From Polaribacter sp. ALD11 (GTDB lineage: Bacteria; Bacteroidota; Bacteroidia; Flavobacteriales; Flavobacteriaceae): a stretch of DNA of 64,000 nucleotides. The notes below the pieces were generated by a model that worked only from the letters and a program-made list of their open reading frames with translations, had not been told where the DNA came from and did no database searches. Shown in pieces: positions 54,819 to 63,400 of this stretch. The DNA is taken from contig NZ_CP025119.1 in NCBI RefSeq assembly GCF_002831685.1, positions 1,820,001-1,884,000 on the forward strand, given 5' to 3'. A program made the translations under genes and the position numbers. Every line of letters starts with the position of its first letter. The stretch's first letter is position 1.

Positions 54819-56960
54819 TTAGTTTTTATAAAATACACGACCTGTTCCTGCTTCTTTAATACGCTCTAAAAGTGATTCTGGCAATTGAAAACGCTCTCCA
54901 TGCTTTTCAGCTAAACCAGCAGCGTATTCTTTAAATTGTTGCGCGCCTATATAATCTATGTAAGACATTACGCCTCCTGTATAAATTGGAAAACCGAGGC
55001 CTAATATAGAGCCAATATCTGCATCTTTAGGCGCTGTTAAAACGCCACTATCTAAACATTTATACGAATCGATTACCATTGCGAATAACAAACGTTTACC
55101 TACCTCTTCTTCGTCATATGCTGCTTTAACAGGATAAATAGTACTCCATTCTTTCCAAAGGTATTTTTTGGCTCCTTTTGGGTATTCATAAAATCCTTTG
55201 CCTTCTTTTTTTCCTGTTCGTTGATGTGTTGTTACAATTGTTTCAATTGTTTTTTCTAACTCTTTCTCGAAGACTGATAACGTAGGATCTTCTCCCATAA
55301 TATCTAACATTAACTTCAGATTTACTTCATCTGAAATTGCTAAAGGACCAACTGGCATTCCTATTTTCTTTGCTACATTTTCTATAACTGCTGGCGGAAT
55401 TCCTTCTGTTAACATAGCAATACCTTCGTTTACAAATTTTCCGAAGACACGCGAAGTAAAAAATCCTCGTCCATCATTCACAACAATTGGTACTTTTCTT
55501 ATTTTAGTTACATAATCTATCGCTGCAGCTAAAGTTTCATCAGACGTTTCTTTACCTACAATTACCTCCACTAAAGGCATTTTATCCACCGGAGAAAAGA
55601 AATGCAACCCTATAAATTTATCTGATCTAGACGATGCTTTTGCTAAGGTTGAAATAGGAATTGTGGATGTATTACTTGCATACACAACAGCAGGATTTAT
55701 AACTGCTTCTGTTTCTTTTGTAACGCGATTTTTTAGTTGTTCATTTTCGAAAACAGCTTCAATAATTAAATCACATTCTTTTAAATCGGAAACAGTATCC
55801 GAAGGAATAATATGATCTAAAATTACAGCAGATTTTTCTTCTGTAGTTCTTCCTTTCGCTATTTTATGTTGCTCTATGCTTGCGGCATATCCTTTTCCTC
55901 TTTGGGCTCCTTCCATAGAAACATCTTTTAGAACCACATCTAATCCTGCTTTCGCAGAAACATACGCAATTCCTGCGCCCATCATTCCTGCTCCTAAAAC
56001 ACCCACTTTTTTGAATGTTGCAGGCTCAAAGCCTTTGGGTTTTGCCTTTCCTTTTGCTGCATCACCAATAAAAATGAAAGATGCTCTTATAATATTTTTT
56101 GTCTCTTTGCTAAATAACGTATCAACAAAATAACGCGCTTCTACTTCTAACGCATTATCAATTTCTGTAGAACCACCATGATATATTGCACTTAACACAT
56201 TTTTAATATGTGGCATATTACCATGCGTAGTTTTGTATGCCATTGCATTAGAAACTGAGTAAAATTCTGTAATACCAGATACTTGTCCGATACCATTTGG
56301 CGTTCCAGGAACTACAAAATGCTTGTCGTCCCAAGGTTGTTTTACTTCCGGATTGTTAAGAATCCATTCTTTTGCCAAAGCATTAATATCTTCTTCTGGG
56401 CTACAAATCTGATTGACTAATTTGTCTTTTAAGGCTTGTGTTGCAGATAATTTTCTAGATTGTGTAATGTATTCTATGGTTTTTCTAGCACCTAACATTC
56501 TTAAAAAACGTTGCGTTCCTCCCGCTCCAGGGAATAAACCAACAGAACATTCTACCAATCCTATTTTATTTTTTGGGTGATTGGTCATGATTCTATAATT
56601 ACACGCCAATGCAATTTCTAAACCACCACCTAAAGCTAATCCGCTCATTGCAGCTACTACTGGTTTTGGTGAAATTTCTAATTGCCGCATGGCGTGATGC
56701 GTTTTCATTAGCATCTCAAAGCAATCTTGTTTCGATTTATCGTAGTTTAAAAACCATTTTAAATCTCCACCAGCAATAAAATCTCTTTTTGCTGAATTGA
56801 TAACAATTCCTTTAACAGCGTTATCTGTAATTGCTTTATCTACTGCAGAAAAGAACTCTACAATGGTAGCTTCGTTCATTATGTTTACAGGAGAATCAGC
56901 TACATCCCAAGTAATAAAAGCAATTCCGTCTGTGTCTATTGAATATTTTATATGTTCCAT
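54819..56960 (-). CDS. fadJ: Fatty oxidation multifunctional enzyme (enoyl-CoA hydratase / 3-hydroxyacyl-CoA dehydrogenase)
   Basis: 713 aa. N-terminal crotonase domain (about 1-190) with FIAGGDLKWFL, ALGGGLEIALAC (oxyanion hole) and LVECSVGLFPGAGGTQRF (catalytic Glu). C-terminal NAD domain with GVLGAGMMGAGIAYVSAKAG (Rossmann, about 319) and the catalytic His in GLHFFSPVDKMPLVEVI, then two 3HCDH C-terminal modules. It hydrates enoyl-CoA and oxidises 3-hydroxyacyl-CoA. The symbol fadJ is used by analogy; orthology to E. coli FadJ versus FadB is not established. Nineteen bp after the thiolase gene. Confidence 0.93.
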   Translation of the reverse strand: MEHIKYSIDTDGIAFITWDVADSPVNIMNEATIVEFFSAVDKAITDNAVKGIVINSAKRDFIAGGDLKWFLNYDKSKQDCFEMLMKTHHAMRQLEISPKPVVAAMSGLALGGGLEIALACNYRIMTNHPKNKIGLVECSVGLFPGAGGTQRFLRMLGARKTIEYITQSRKLSATQALKDKLVNQICSPEEDINALAKEWILNNPEVKQPWDDKHFVVPGTPNGIGQVSGITEFYSVSNAMAYKTTHGNMPHIKNVLSAIYHGGSTEIDNALEVEARYFVDTLFSKETKNIIRASFIFIGDAAKGKAKPKGFEPATFKKVGVLGAGMMGAGIAYVSAKAGLDVVLKDVSMEGAQRGKGYAASIEQHKIAKGRTTEEKSAVILDHIIPSDTVSDLKECDLIIEAVFENEQLKNRVTKETEAVINPAVVYASNTSTIPISTLAKASSRSDKFIGLHFFSPVDKMPLVEVIVGKETSDETLAAAIDYVTKIRKVPIVVNDGRGFFTSRVFGKFVNEGIAMLTEGIPPAVIENVAKKIGMPVGPLAISDEVNLKLMLDIMGEDPTLSVFEKELEKTIETIVTTHQRTGKKEGKGFYEYPKGAKKYLWKEWSTIYPVKAAYDEEEVGKRLLFAMVIDSYKCLDSGVLTAPKDADIGSILGLGFPIYTGGVMSYIDYIGAQQFKEYAAGLAEKHGERFQLPESLLERIKEAGTGRVFYKN

Positions 56961-56979
56961 TTTATCTTTTTTTTAGCGA

Positions 56980-58179
56980 TTATACACGTTCGATTATTGT
57001 AGCGATTCCCATTCCCCCACCAACGCAAAGTGTTGCTAAAGCAGTAGTTTTATCTTGCTGTTCTAATTCATCTAAAGCGGTTCCTAGAATCATACAACCT
57101 GTTGCACCTAAAGGATGTCCCATTGCAATTGCACCTCCATTTACATTTATAATGGAATGGTCTATTTTCATGTTTTCCATTAAACGTAAAGGCACTACTG
57201 CAAAAGCCTCGTTTACTTCCCATACATCAATATCTGAAGCTGTCATTCCTGCTTTTCGTAATGCTTTTTTAGTCGCTGGAGTTGGACCTTCAAGCATAAT
57301 TAAAGGTTCTGTACCGATAATACTTCCCATTTTAATTTTCGCTCTTGGTGTTAATCCTAATTTCTCTCCAATTTCTTTAGTTCCAATTAGCATTAATGAA
57401 GCACCATCTACCAAACCAGAAGAATTACCTGCGTGATGTACATGATTTAAACGTTCTATTTCTACATATTTATCTAACGCTGTTTGGCTAAATAACATCT
57501 CGCCCATTTTTTCGAAAGCAGGATTTAATTTACCCAAACCTTCTAAAGTGGTGTTCGAACGAATGTATTCGTCTTTTGCTAAATGTGTTAATCCGTTGAT
57601 ATCTTTAACCGGAATAATCGATTTATGGAATGCATTTTTAGACCAAGCTGCTGTTGCTCTTTTTTGAGATTCTAGCGCAAAATTATCCACATCGTTTCGT
57701 GAATACCCATATTTAGTGGCAATTAAATCTGCAGAAATTCCTTGTGGTACAAACTTACCAAAAGCAGCATCTGGTTCCATAACCCAAGCAGAACCGTCAA
57801 TACCCATTGGTACTCTAGACATCGATTCTACGCCACCTGCAATAATTAAATCTGACCAACCAGATCTTACACGAGCTGCCGCTTGATTTACAGCTTCTAA
57901 GCCAGAAGCACAATATCTATTTAAAGAAACTGCGGCTAAATGATCTCCGTAATTAGCAACTTGTGCCGCTACTTTGGCAATATTACCACCTTGCTCACCT
58001 GCTTGTGTTACACAACCCAAAACCAAATCTTCTACATAAGAAGTATCTAGGTTATTACGCTCTTTTATTGCAGAAAGCAATGTTGTTACTAATTGTACTG
58101 GACTTACTTGAGATAAGCCTCCTGTTTTTTTTCCGATTCCTCTTGGTGTTCTTACAGAATCATAAATGTATGCATCCAT
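56980..58179 (-). CDS. Acetyl-CoA acyltransferase (3-ketoacyl-CoA thiolase)
   Basis: Cleaves 3-ketoacyl-CoA to acetyl-CoA and a shortened acyl-CoA. 399 aa, with the nucleophilic Cys in SLNRYCASGLEAVN, the His motif MEVNEAFAVV (here WEVNEAFAVV) and GGAIAMGHPLGATG, and the C-terminal Cys base in ATLCVGGGMGIATIIE. The family also makes acetoacetyl-CoA in reverse, but the operon (FadJ-type enzyme, acyl-CoA dehydrogenase, ligase) points to beta-oxidation. First gene of the operon, with promoter and operator-like sites just upstream. Confidence 0.95.
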   Translation of the reverse strand: MDAYIYDSVRTPRGIGKKTGGLSQVSPVQLVTTLLSAIKERNNLDTSYVEDLVLGCVTQAGEQGGNIAKVAAQVANYGDHLAAVSLNRYCASGLEAVNQAAARVRSGWSDLIIAGGVESMSRVPMGIDGSAWVMEPDAAFGKFVPQGISADLIATKYGYSRNDVDNFALESQKRATAAWSKNAFHKSIIPVKDINGLTHLAKDEYIRSNTTLEGLGKLNPAFEKMGEMLFSQTALDKYVEIERLNHVHHAGNSSGLVDGASLMLIGTKEIGEKLGLTPRAKIKMGSIIGTEPLIMLEGPTPATKKALRKAGMTASDIDVWEVNEAFAVVPLRLMENMKIDHSIINVNGGAIAMGHPLGATGCMILGTALDELEQQDKTTALATLCVGGGMGIATIIERV

Positions 58180-58198
58180 TCTATCAAATTATTTTAAG

Positions 58199-58214
58199 GT
58201 TACTAAGTGGTAAC
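58199..58214. promoter_or_regulatory. Operator-like inverted repeat O2
   Basis: GTTACTAAGTGGTAAC: five-bp arms GTTAC/GTAAC. It lies 20 bp upstream of the thiolase start codon and shares the GTnAC...GGTnAC pattern with O1. Confidence 0.5.
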
Positions 58215-58234
58215 ATAATAGATAAAAAAAATAT

Positions 58235-58250
58235 GTGACCGTATGGTTAC
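58235..58250. promoter_or_regulatory. Operator-like inverted repeat O1
   Basis: GTGACCGTATGGTTAC: near-palindrome of form GTnACC-N4-GGTnAC. It abuts the -7 box of the leftward promoter, covering its predicted start site, and overlaps the -33 region of the rightward promoter. Typical size for a TetR-family operator. Confidence 0.55.
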
Positions 58251-58280
58251 AAACTTACACTAAAGTTTTATATTTGTCAA
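58250..58280 (-). promoter_or_regulatory. Promoter of the fatty-acid degradation operon
   Basis: Minus strand: TTG (58280-58278), 20 bp, TAAGTTTG (58257-58250). Full-consensus Bacteroidota promoter, about 70 bp before the thiolase start. Confidence 0.7.
58269..58276 (+). promoter_or_regulatory. Promoter -7 box for the transglutaminase-TetR pair
   Basis: TATATTTG on the plus strand, about 100 bp before the transglutaminase ATG. The -33 position falls on the O1 repeat and has no TTG. Confidence 0.45.
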
Positions 58281-58376
58281 ATAAAATAATTTAAAAAATA
58301 ATTAACAATAAATTTCACTAGAAAAACAACATATTTAAAACTTTAATAACCAGCATAATATTACTAAAATAAATTT

Positions 58377-59039
58377 ATGAAACCTACTTATTTAGAAGAA
58401 AACAGTAATTTTGATTATACCTCTGAAGGCATTAAAAATTTAATTGAAAAAATAGATGATGGTAATTCTGATGCCACTCCTTTAGATTTTACGTTAAAAG
58501 CGTATTATTATATTAGAGATACTTGGCCATATAATCCATATCGCATTAGTTTTATTGAAAAAGATTGGAAAGCATCTGAAATTTACAAACGCACCTCAGG
58601 TCATTGTTTGGATAAAGCAATACTTTTAATAACTGTTTTACGTGCAAAAAATATACCTGCTCGTTTAGGTTTATCAAAAGTAAAAAATCATATTGCTGTT
58701 GAAGATATTTTAGAAAAATTTGGTAACGATGTTTTGGTACCACATGGTTATGTCGAATTATTCTTAAACAATAAATGGGTAAAGGCTACTCCGGCTTTCA
58801 ATAAAACATTATGTAAAAAACTGCAGGTAACTCCGTTAGATTTTGATGGAATAAACGATTCTTTATTTCAATCTTATGATAATTCTGGTACAAGAGACTT
58901 TATGGAATATTTAGAAGATTATGGTACCTTTGACCACGTTCCACTACCTTATATGTTAGCTTTAATGAAGGAAACTTATCCTGCATTAAGAGAAAACAAG
59001 TTTGAATTAGGAATGGTATTAAACCTAGCTAAATTATAA
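58377..59039 (+). CDS. Transglutaminase-like domain protein
   Basis: 220 aa, cytoplasmic by absence of a signal. Papain-like transglutaminase core: Cys in RTSGHCLDKAILLITVLRA, His in VPHGYVELFLNNKWVKATPAFN. In the third position of the usual triad the aspartate is not obvious (Thr follows the Trp-Val-Lys-Ala segment), so enzyme activity is uncertain. It may be a hydrolase of amide or peptide bonds. Its stop codon overlaps the TetR start (TAATG), so the two are translationally coupled. It stands divergent to the fatty-acid operon. Confidence 0.85.
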   Translation: MKPTYLEENSNFDYTSEGIKNLIEKIDDGNSDATPLDFTLKAYYYIRDTWPYNPYRISFIEKDWKASEIYKRTSGHCLDKAILLITVLRAKNIPARLGLSKVKNHIAVEDILEKFGNDVLVPHGYVELFLNNKWVKATPAFNKTLCKKLQVTPLDFDGINDSLFQSYDNSGTRDFMEYLEDYGTFDHVPLPYMLALMKETYPALRENKFELGMVLNLAKL

Positions 59040-59608
59040 TGAAAAAAGACAGAGCTGCTACTGAAGCGAAAATATATGAGAGTTTTTTGAGCCTTTTGGA
59101 AGAAAAAGGACCGCAAGCAGTTGGTATTAATGCCATCGCTAAAAAAGCTGGTGTTTCTAAAGAACTAATCTATCGTTATTTTGGAGGCTTACAAGGATTA
59201 CTACTTCAACTTGCAAAAAAAGGAGATTTTTTTAAATCGATGTTATCTCTTCAAAATAAAGATTTAGAAACAGTTGAAGGTGTTAAAGAGTTTGCAAAAG
59301 CGGGAACAAAAGAACTTCGTGAAAATAAACTAACGCAAGAAATTTTACGCTGGCAATTGTTAGAGAACAATGAGGCAACACACGATTTATTTAAATTTAG
59401 CAATCAACAAATAGATAAAGTGTTTTCAATTTCTAATAAAGACAGTTCTCTTAACCATGCGTTTCAATTAATGATTGGTGGTTATGTTTATTTTACGCTC
59501 TTGTCTAAATTTAATAAAACTTTTATTACTACAGATTTAACTTCTCCGGAATCTTGGGAGAACTTCGATAAAGCCATCGAAAAAACAATTGATTTATTTA
59601 ATAAATAA
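59039..59608 (+). CDS. TetR/AcrR family transcriptional regulator
   Basis: 189 aa. N-terminal HTH: ATEAKIYESFLSLLEEKGPQ, then VGINAIAKKAGVSKELIYRYF and GGLQGLLLQLAKKGDFF, a clear TetR recognition helix. The C-terminal all-helical ligand domain is unlike named subfamilies I can place. Coupled to the transglutaminase gene (TAATG overlap). It is divergent from the beta-oxidation operon with two operator-like repeats in between, so it is the best candidate repressor of that operon and of itself, probably released by an acyl-CoA. Confidence 0.92.
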   Translation: MKKDRAATEAKIYESFLSLLEEKGPQAVGINAIAKKAGVSKELIYRYFGGLQGLLLQLAKKGDFFKSMLSLQNKDLETVEGVKEFAKAGTKELRENKLTQEILRWQLLENNEATHDLFKFSNQQIDKVFSISNKDSSLNHAFQLMIGGYVYFTLLSKFNKTFITTDLTSPESWENFDKAIEKTIDLFNK

Positions 59609-59862
59609 TTTGTAAGAGTCGCTCATATTTTTTTTTATTGAAAAACATAAGTAAACTGCATTGCAACAGATTTCCTGAAAAAATAAAACATATTATAAAG
59701 TCACCAGTTAGAATGAAGTAAGATAAAATCGCATAAATCTGATAATGTTATCGTCCATGAGCTATAAAATATAATATTTTATCTCAAATTGGTAAAACTT
59801 TTCTTACATAAAAATCTTTAGTTTGCTATAAAAAATAACGCAAGTTGATTTTGACAATTCAG

Positions 59863-59890
59863 AAACCTTACGGAAACCCGTAGGTTTTTT
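59863..59890 (+). terminator. Terminator after the TetR gene region
   Basis: AAACCTTACGG (59863-59873) pairs with CCGTAGGTTT (59878-59887) with one bulged T, then a T run. Confidence 0.7.
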
Positions 59891-59940
59891 TTATGAATAG
59901 AAAGTAACTTTGAAATTAATTGCAATCAAACTTAAAAACC

Positions 59941-60237
59941 ATGAATAAACACGTACTACAATCTCAAATTAAATCAACCGGAACCGCTTATTTATTGTTT
60001 CTATTTCTTTTTGGTACTCATTATGCTTATCTCGGAAAGTGGGGTGTTCAATTTTTATTTTGGGTTACGTTGGGTGGCCTTGGGTTTTGGGCATTCATAG
60101 ATCTTTTTACAATTTCAGGAAAAGTTGAAAGACATAATGCGGAAATATATAGACAGATAGAGAAAATTGAGAAGAGAGAAAGAGAAGACGATCAAGCAAG
60201 ACAATTAGCGATGATTTCTGCTGTGAAAGGAAATTAA
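59941..60237 (+). CDS. TM2 domain protein
   Basis: 98 aa from ATG 59941; the longer frame start at 59920 adds 7 residues without support. TM2 domain: YLLFLFLFGTHYAYLGKWGV, then QFLFWVTLGGLGFWAFIDLF, two membrane helices with the conserved short loop, and a charged C-terminal helix (KVERHNAEIYRQIEKIEKRE). Function of bacterial TM2 proteins is unclear; it may be a small membrane scaffold. TAACTTTG at 59905-59912 is a -7 box candidate. Confidence 0.88.
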   Translation: MNKHVLQSQIKSTGTAYLLFLFLFGTHYAYLGKWGVQFLFWVTLGGLGFWAFIDLFTISGKVERHNAEIYRQIEKIEKREREDDQARQLAMISAVKGN

Positions 60238-60358
60238 AGTAAAAAAGCTATAAACCAATGATTTACAATTATATTTATTATATTTATTTTTGAAATAAGA
60301 AAAAAAAATAATCTAAAAAGTTAAAACCTGCTTGAAATAGATCTAATCTATTTTATGT

Positions 60359-60380
60359 ATCAAAATTTATAAATTTTGAT
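60359..60380. promoter_or_regulatory. Perfect 22-bp palindrome upstream of the PKD gene
   Basis: ATCAAAATTTA followed by its exact complement (60359-60380), 24 bp before the start codon. Operator or RNA hairpin. Confidence 0.5.
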
Positions 60381-60404
60381 GTAAAAGTAGCTTCCAAAAC
60401 AAGC

Positions 60405-63400
60405 ATGAAAATTAAAAAAGCTTTCTCCGACTACTTTAAGAATAAGACGTCTTATATTACTTTCTTTCTTATCTGTGGCATTCTATTAAACACCTACGCA
60501 GATTTAAGTAATTCAAGATTATTTGATTTTTCGGAAGGTTTATCTGCAACTACTTCTGTAAGTAAAACCAATATTTGCTTAGATGAATCTGTTTCTATTA
60601 CTTTTGAAGGTTCTGGAGGCACAGCTCCATATACTTTTACTTACAAATTAAATGATATTGAGCAAACTCCTGTTAGATCAGATAATGTAAACTCTAAAAC
60701 CATAACTTTAGTTGGTACTTCTTTAGCAAATTATAAATATAAATTAATAAAAGTTAAAGATGCTACATCTACTGAACTAAGTCTAAACATAGAAAAAACC
60801 ATAAAAGTAAACGCACCGCCAGTTGCAAAATTCTCTTTTAATAATGATAATGCTTGTTCGGGAGAAACAATACAATTCAATAATAACAACTCTGAAATAG
60901 GCTCTTTATCTTATAGCTGGAATTTTGGTGATGGAACTGCCATATCTACAAAAGAAAACCCTACTCATGTTTTTGATGCACTTGGTTGCGGAACCAAAAC
61001 ATTTAATGTTACATTAACAGTAACTGATGAAAATGGATGCTTTTCTTCAGAATCTAAATCTATTACTGTAAAAGAAAAGCCCGGTATTAGGTTTAGAGAC
61101 CAAATTACTGGTTTAGATGAATTTAGTAATTGTGATAATGCTTCATCAACAGACCCAAATTATAATGTAATAGTAGAAAATATTTCTAGTAATACTTGTA
61201 TAGACTCCTTATTTATAGATTGGGGAGATGGCACAACAACAACTTCTGCAAGTTTCCCTGCAAATCATACTTATGCAACTATTGGTGTTTTTACAATGAC
61301 AATCTCTGCAGATGGAACTAATGGATGTAAAAATAAAGTTTCTTATCAAGTAAAAAATGTCACAAATCCTGGTGGAGGTTTTGCAAGTCCAGGTAATACA
61401 AGTAATTTATGCATCCCCGAAAATGAATTAAAAACAAATGAATTAAATTTTGGAATTACAAGTTGGGGTGAAAATTCAATAGGAACAGAATATATTGTAG
61501 ATTATGGTGATGGTATAACAAAAACTTATACTCAATCTCAATTGGTAGCTTCTACTTATTATAATGCTTCAGACCCTAAAAATTCAACAACATTTCCTAC
61601 ACCACACTCATATAGTATTGGAAGTTGTCTAGAAACTAATGGAGAGTTTATCGCTACATTAACAATCAGAAATGCTTGTGATAGTACAAAAATAACAATA
61701 GACAATATTATAGTTTTAGAAAAACCCGAAGTTGATTTTGATGTAGTAAATAAAAGTTGTATCAAAAAAAGTATTTTTTTTGACAACAAAACGATTGTTA
61801 CTGATGGAGTTAATTGTGTCAAAAATGTAGATTTTATATGGGATTTTGGTGATGGTACAATTGTGAAAAGATTTTCTGTAGACTCTGCATTAGATGAAAA
61901 CCACACCTACACATCATCTGGTACATATACAGTGAGTTTAACAATTCAAAGCTTTTGTTCTCCAGATAAAAAAACAATTACAAAAGAAATCTGCATAGAA
62001 CCAGAAATCACACCTGTTTTTTCTGTCGATAAAGAAGAAGGTTGTATTCCTCTCTCTATTTTAACTATGAACAATACAACTGAAGCAGGTAAATGTAATG
62101 ACCCTACTTATGAATGGTCTGTTTTATATACTGCTGATAATTGTGGAACAATTTCAAATTGGGATTTTACAAATGGTACAAATAAAAATTCAGAAAATCC
62201 AGAATTCATATTTAATAATCCAGGGAAATACACACTAAAGCAAAAAATAACTACAGAATGCGGAATAAAATCTACCACAAAAATAATTGATGTAAAAAAA
62301 CCACCAACAGTTAATATTCAAAAAATTATTGATGCTTGTGGGAATACAACAATTAACCCAAAAGCAATTATAGAAAACTGTACTACTAACACAGCTTCAT
62401 TAAGCTATAATTGGACTTTTACTGGAGGAACACCTGAAAATTCTACTGATTTAAACCCTGGAGATGTTGAATATAATACACCAGGAGTTTATAAAATAAC
62501 TCTAGAAGTAACTAATGATTGTGGTGTTTCTAATACAGCAACCGAAGTGTTTGAAGTGTTTGAAAAACCTGTGATGACAAATACAGCCTCAACACAAGAA
62601 ATTTGCTCAACTGAAAGCACTTCCGAAATCATTCTAAATACAAATAATACAAGTACAACATTTTCTTGGACTGCAATTGCTACTTCTGGTATATCAGGTT
62701 TTCTAACAAGCGGAAACTCAAATACCATACCTGCTCAGATATTAACCAACTCAGAAAATAGCGTAGGTACAGTTACCTATACTGCTATTCCTAAATTGGG
62801 AACTTGTGAAGGTGATTCAGTAAAATTTATAGTAACAGTAAATCCTGCTCCAATATTTACTACACAACCAATTTCTTCTGAAATTTGTTTGGGTGGAACT
62901 GCAACTCCTTTAAAAGTAACTTATGAAAACGGAACAGGAACACCAAAGTATCAATGGTTTTCAAATATTGATGATGATAATACTACTGGAACTAAGATTA
63001 CTGGTAAAACAGATTCTAATTATACTCCGCCAGCAAATACTGTTGGAGAAATCTTTTATTATGTAGAACTTTCTTTCGCTTCTGGTGGTTGTGATAAAAT
63101 TATATCAAACACAGCTAACGTAAATGTTGTTCCGCAAATAGCTGTAGATCCTGTTACTACTCCACAAACAATTTGTGTGGGTGGAACTGCAAATGAATTA
63201 GAGGTTACTTTTTCTGGTGGAAATGGAAACGCAACGTATCAGTGGTTTTCGAATACTACGAATTCAAATACAGGTGGAAGTAAAATCGATAGCGCAACAA
63301 ATTCAACATTTACACCAAATTCTTTTTCTACAGATGGTACTTTCTATTATTATGCAGATATTTCTCTAAATGGAAATGGTTGTAATACTGCCACAAGTGG

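Noticed and set aside
56939..57436. 165-codon frame opposite the thiolase gene
   Set aside because: Antisense shadow with no family or start signal.
61559..61906. Minus-strand frame inside the PKD gene
   Set aside because: Antisense to an unbroken PKD reading frame.
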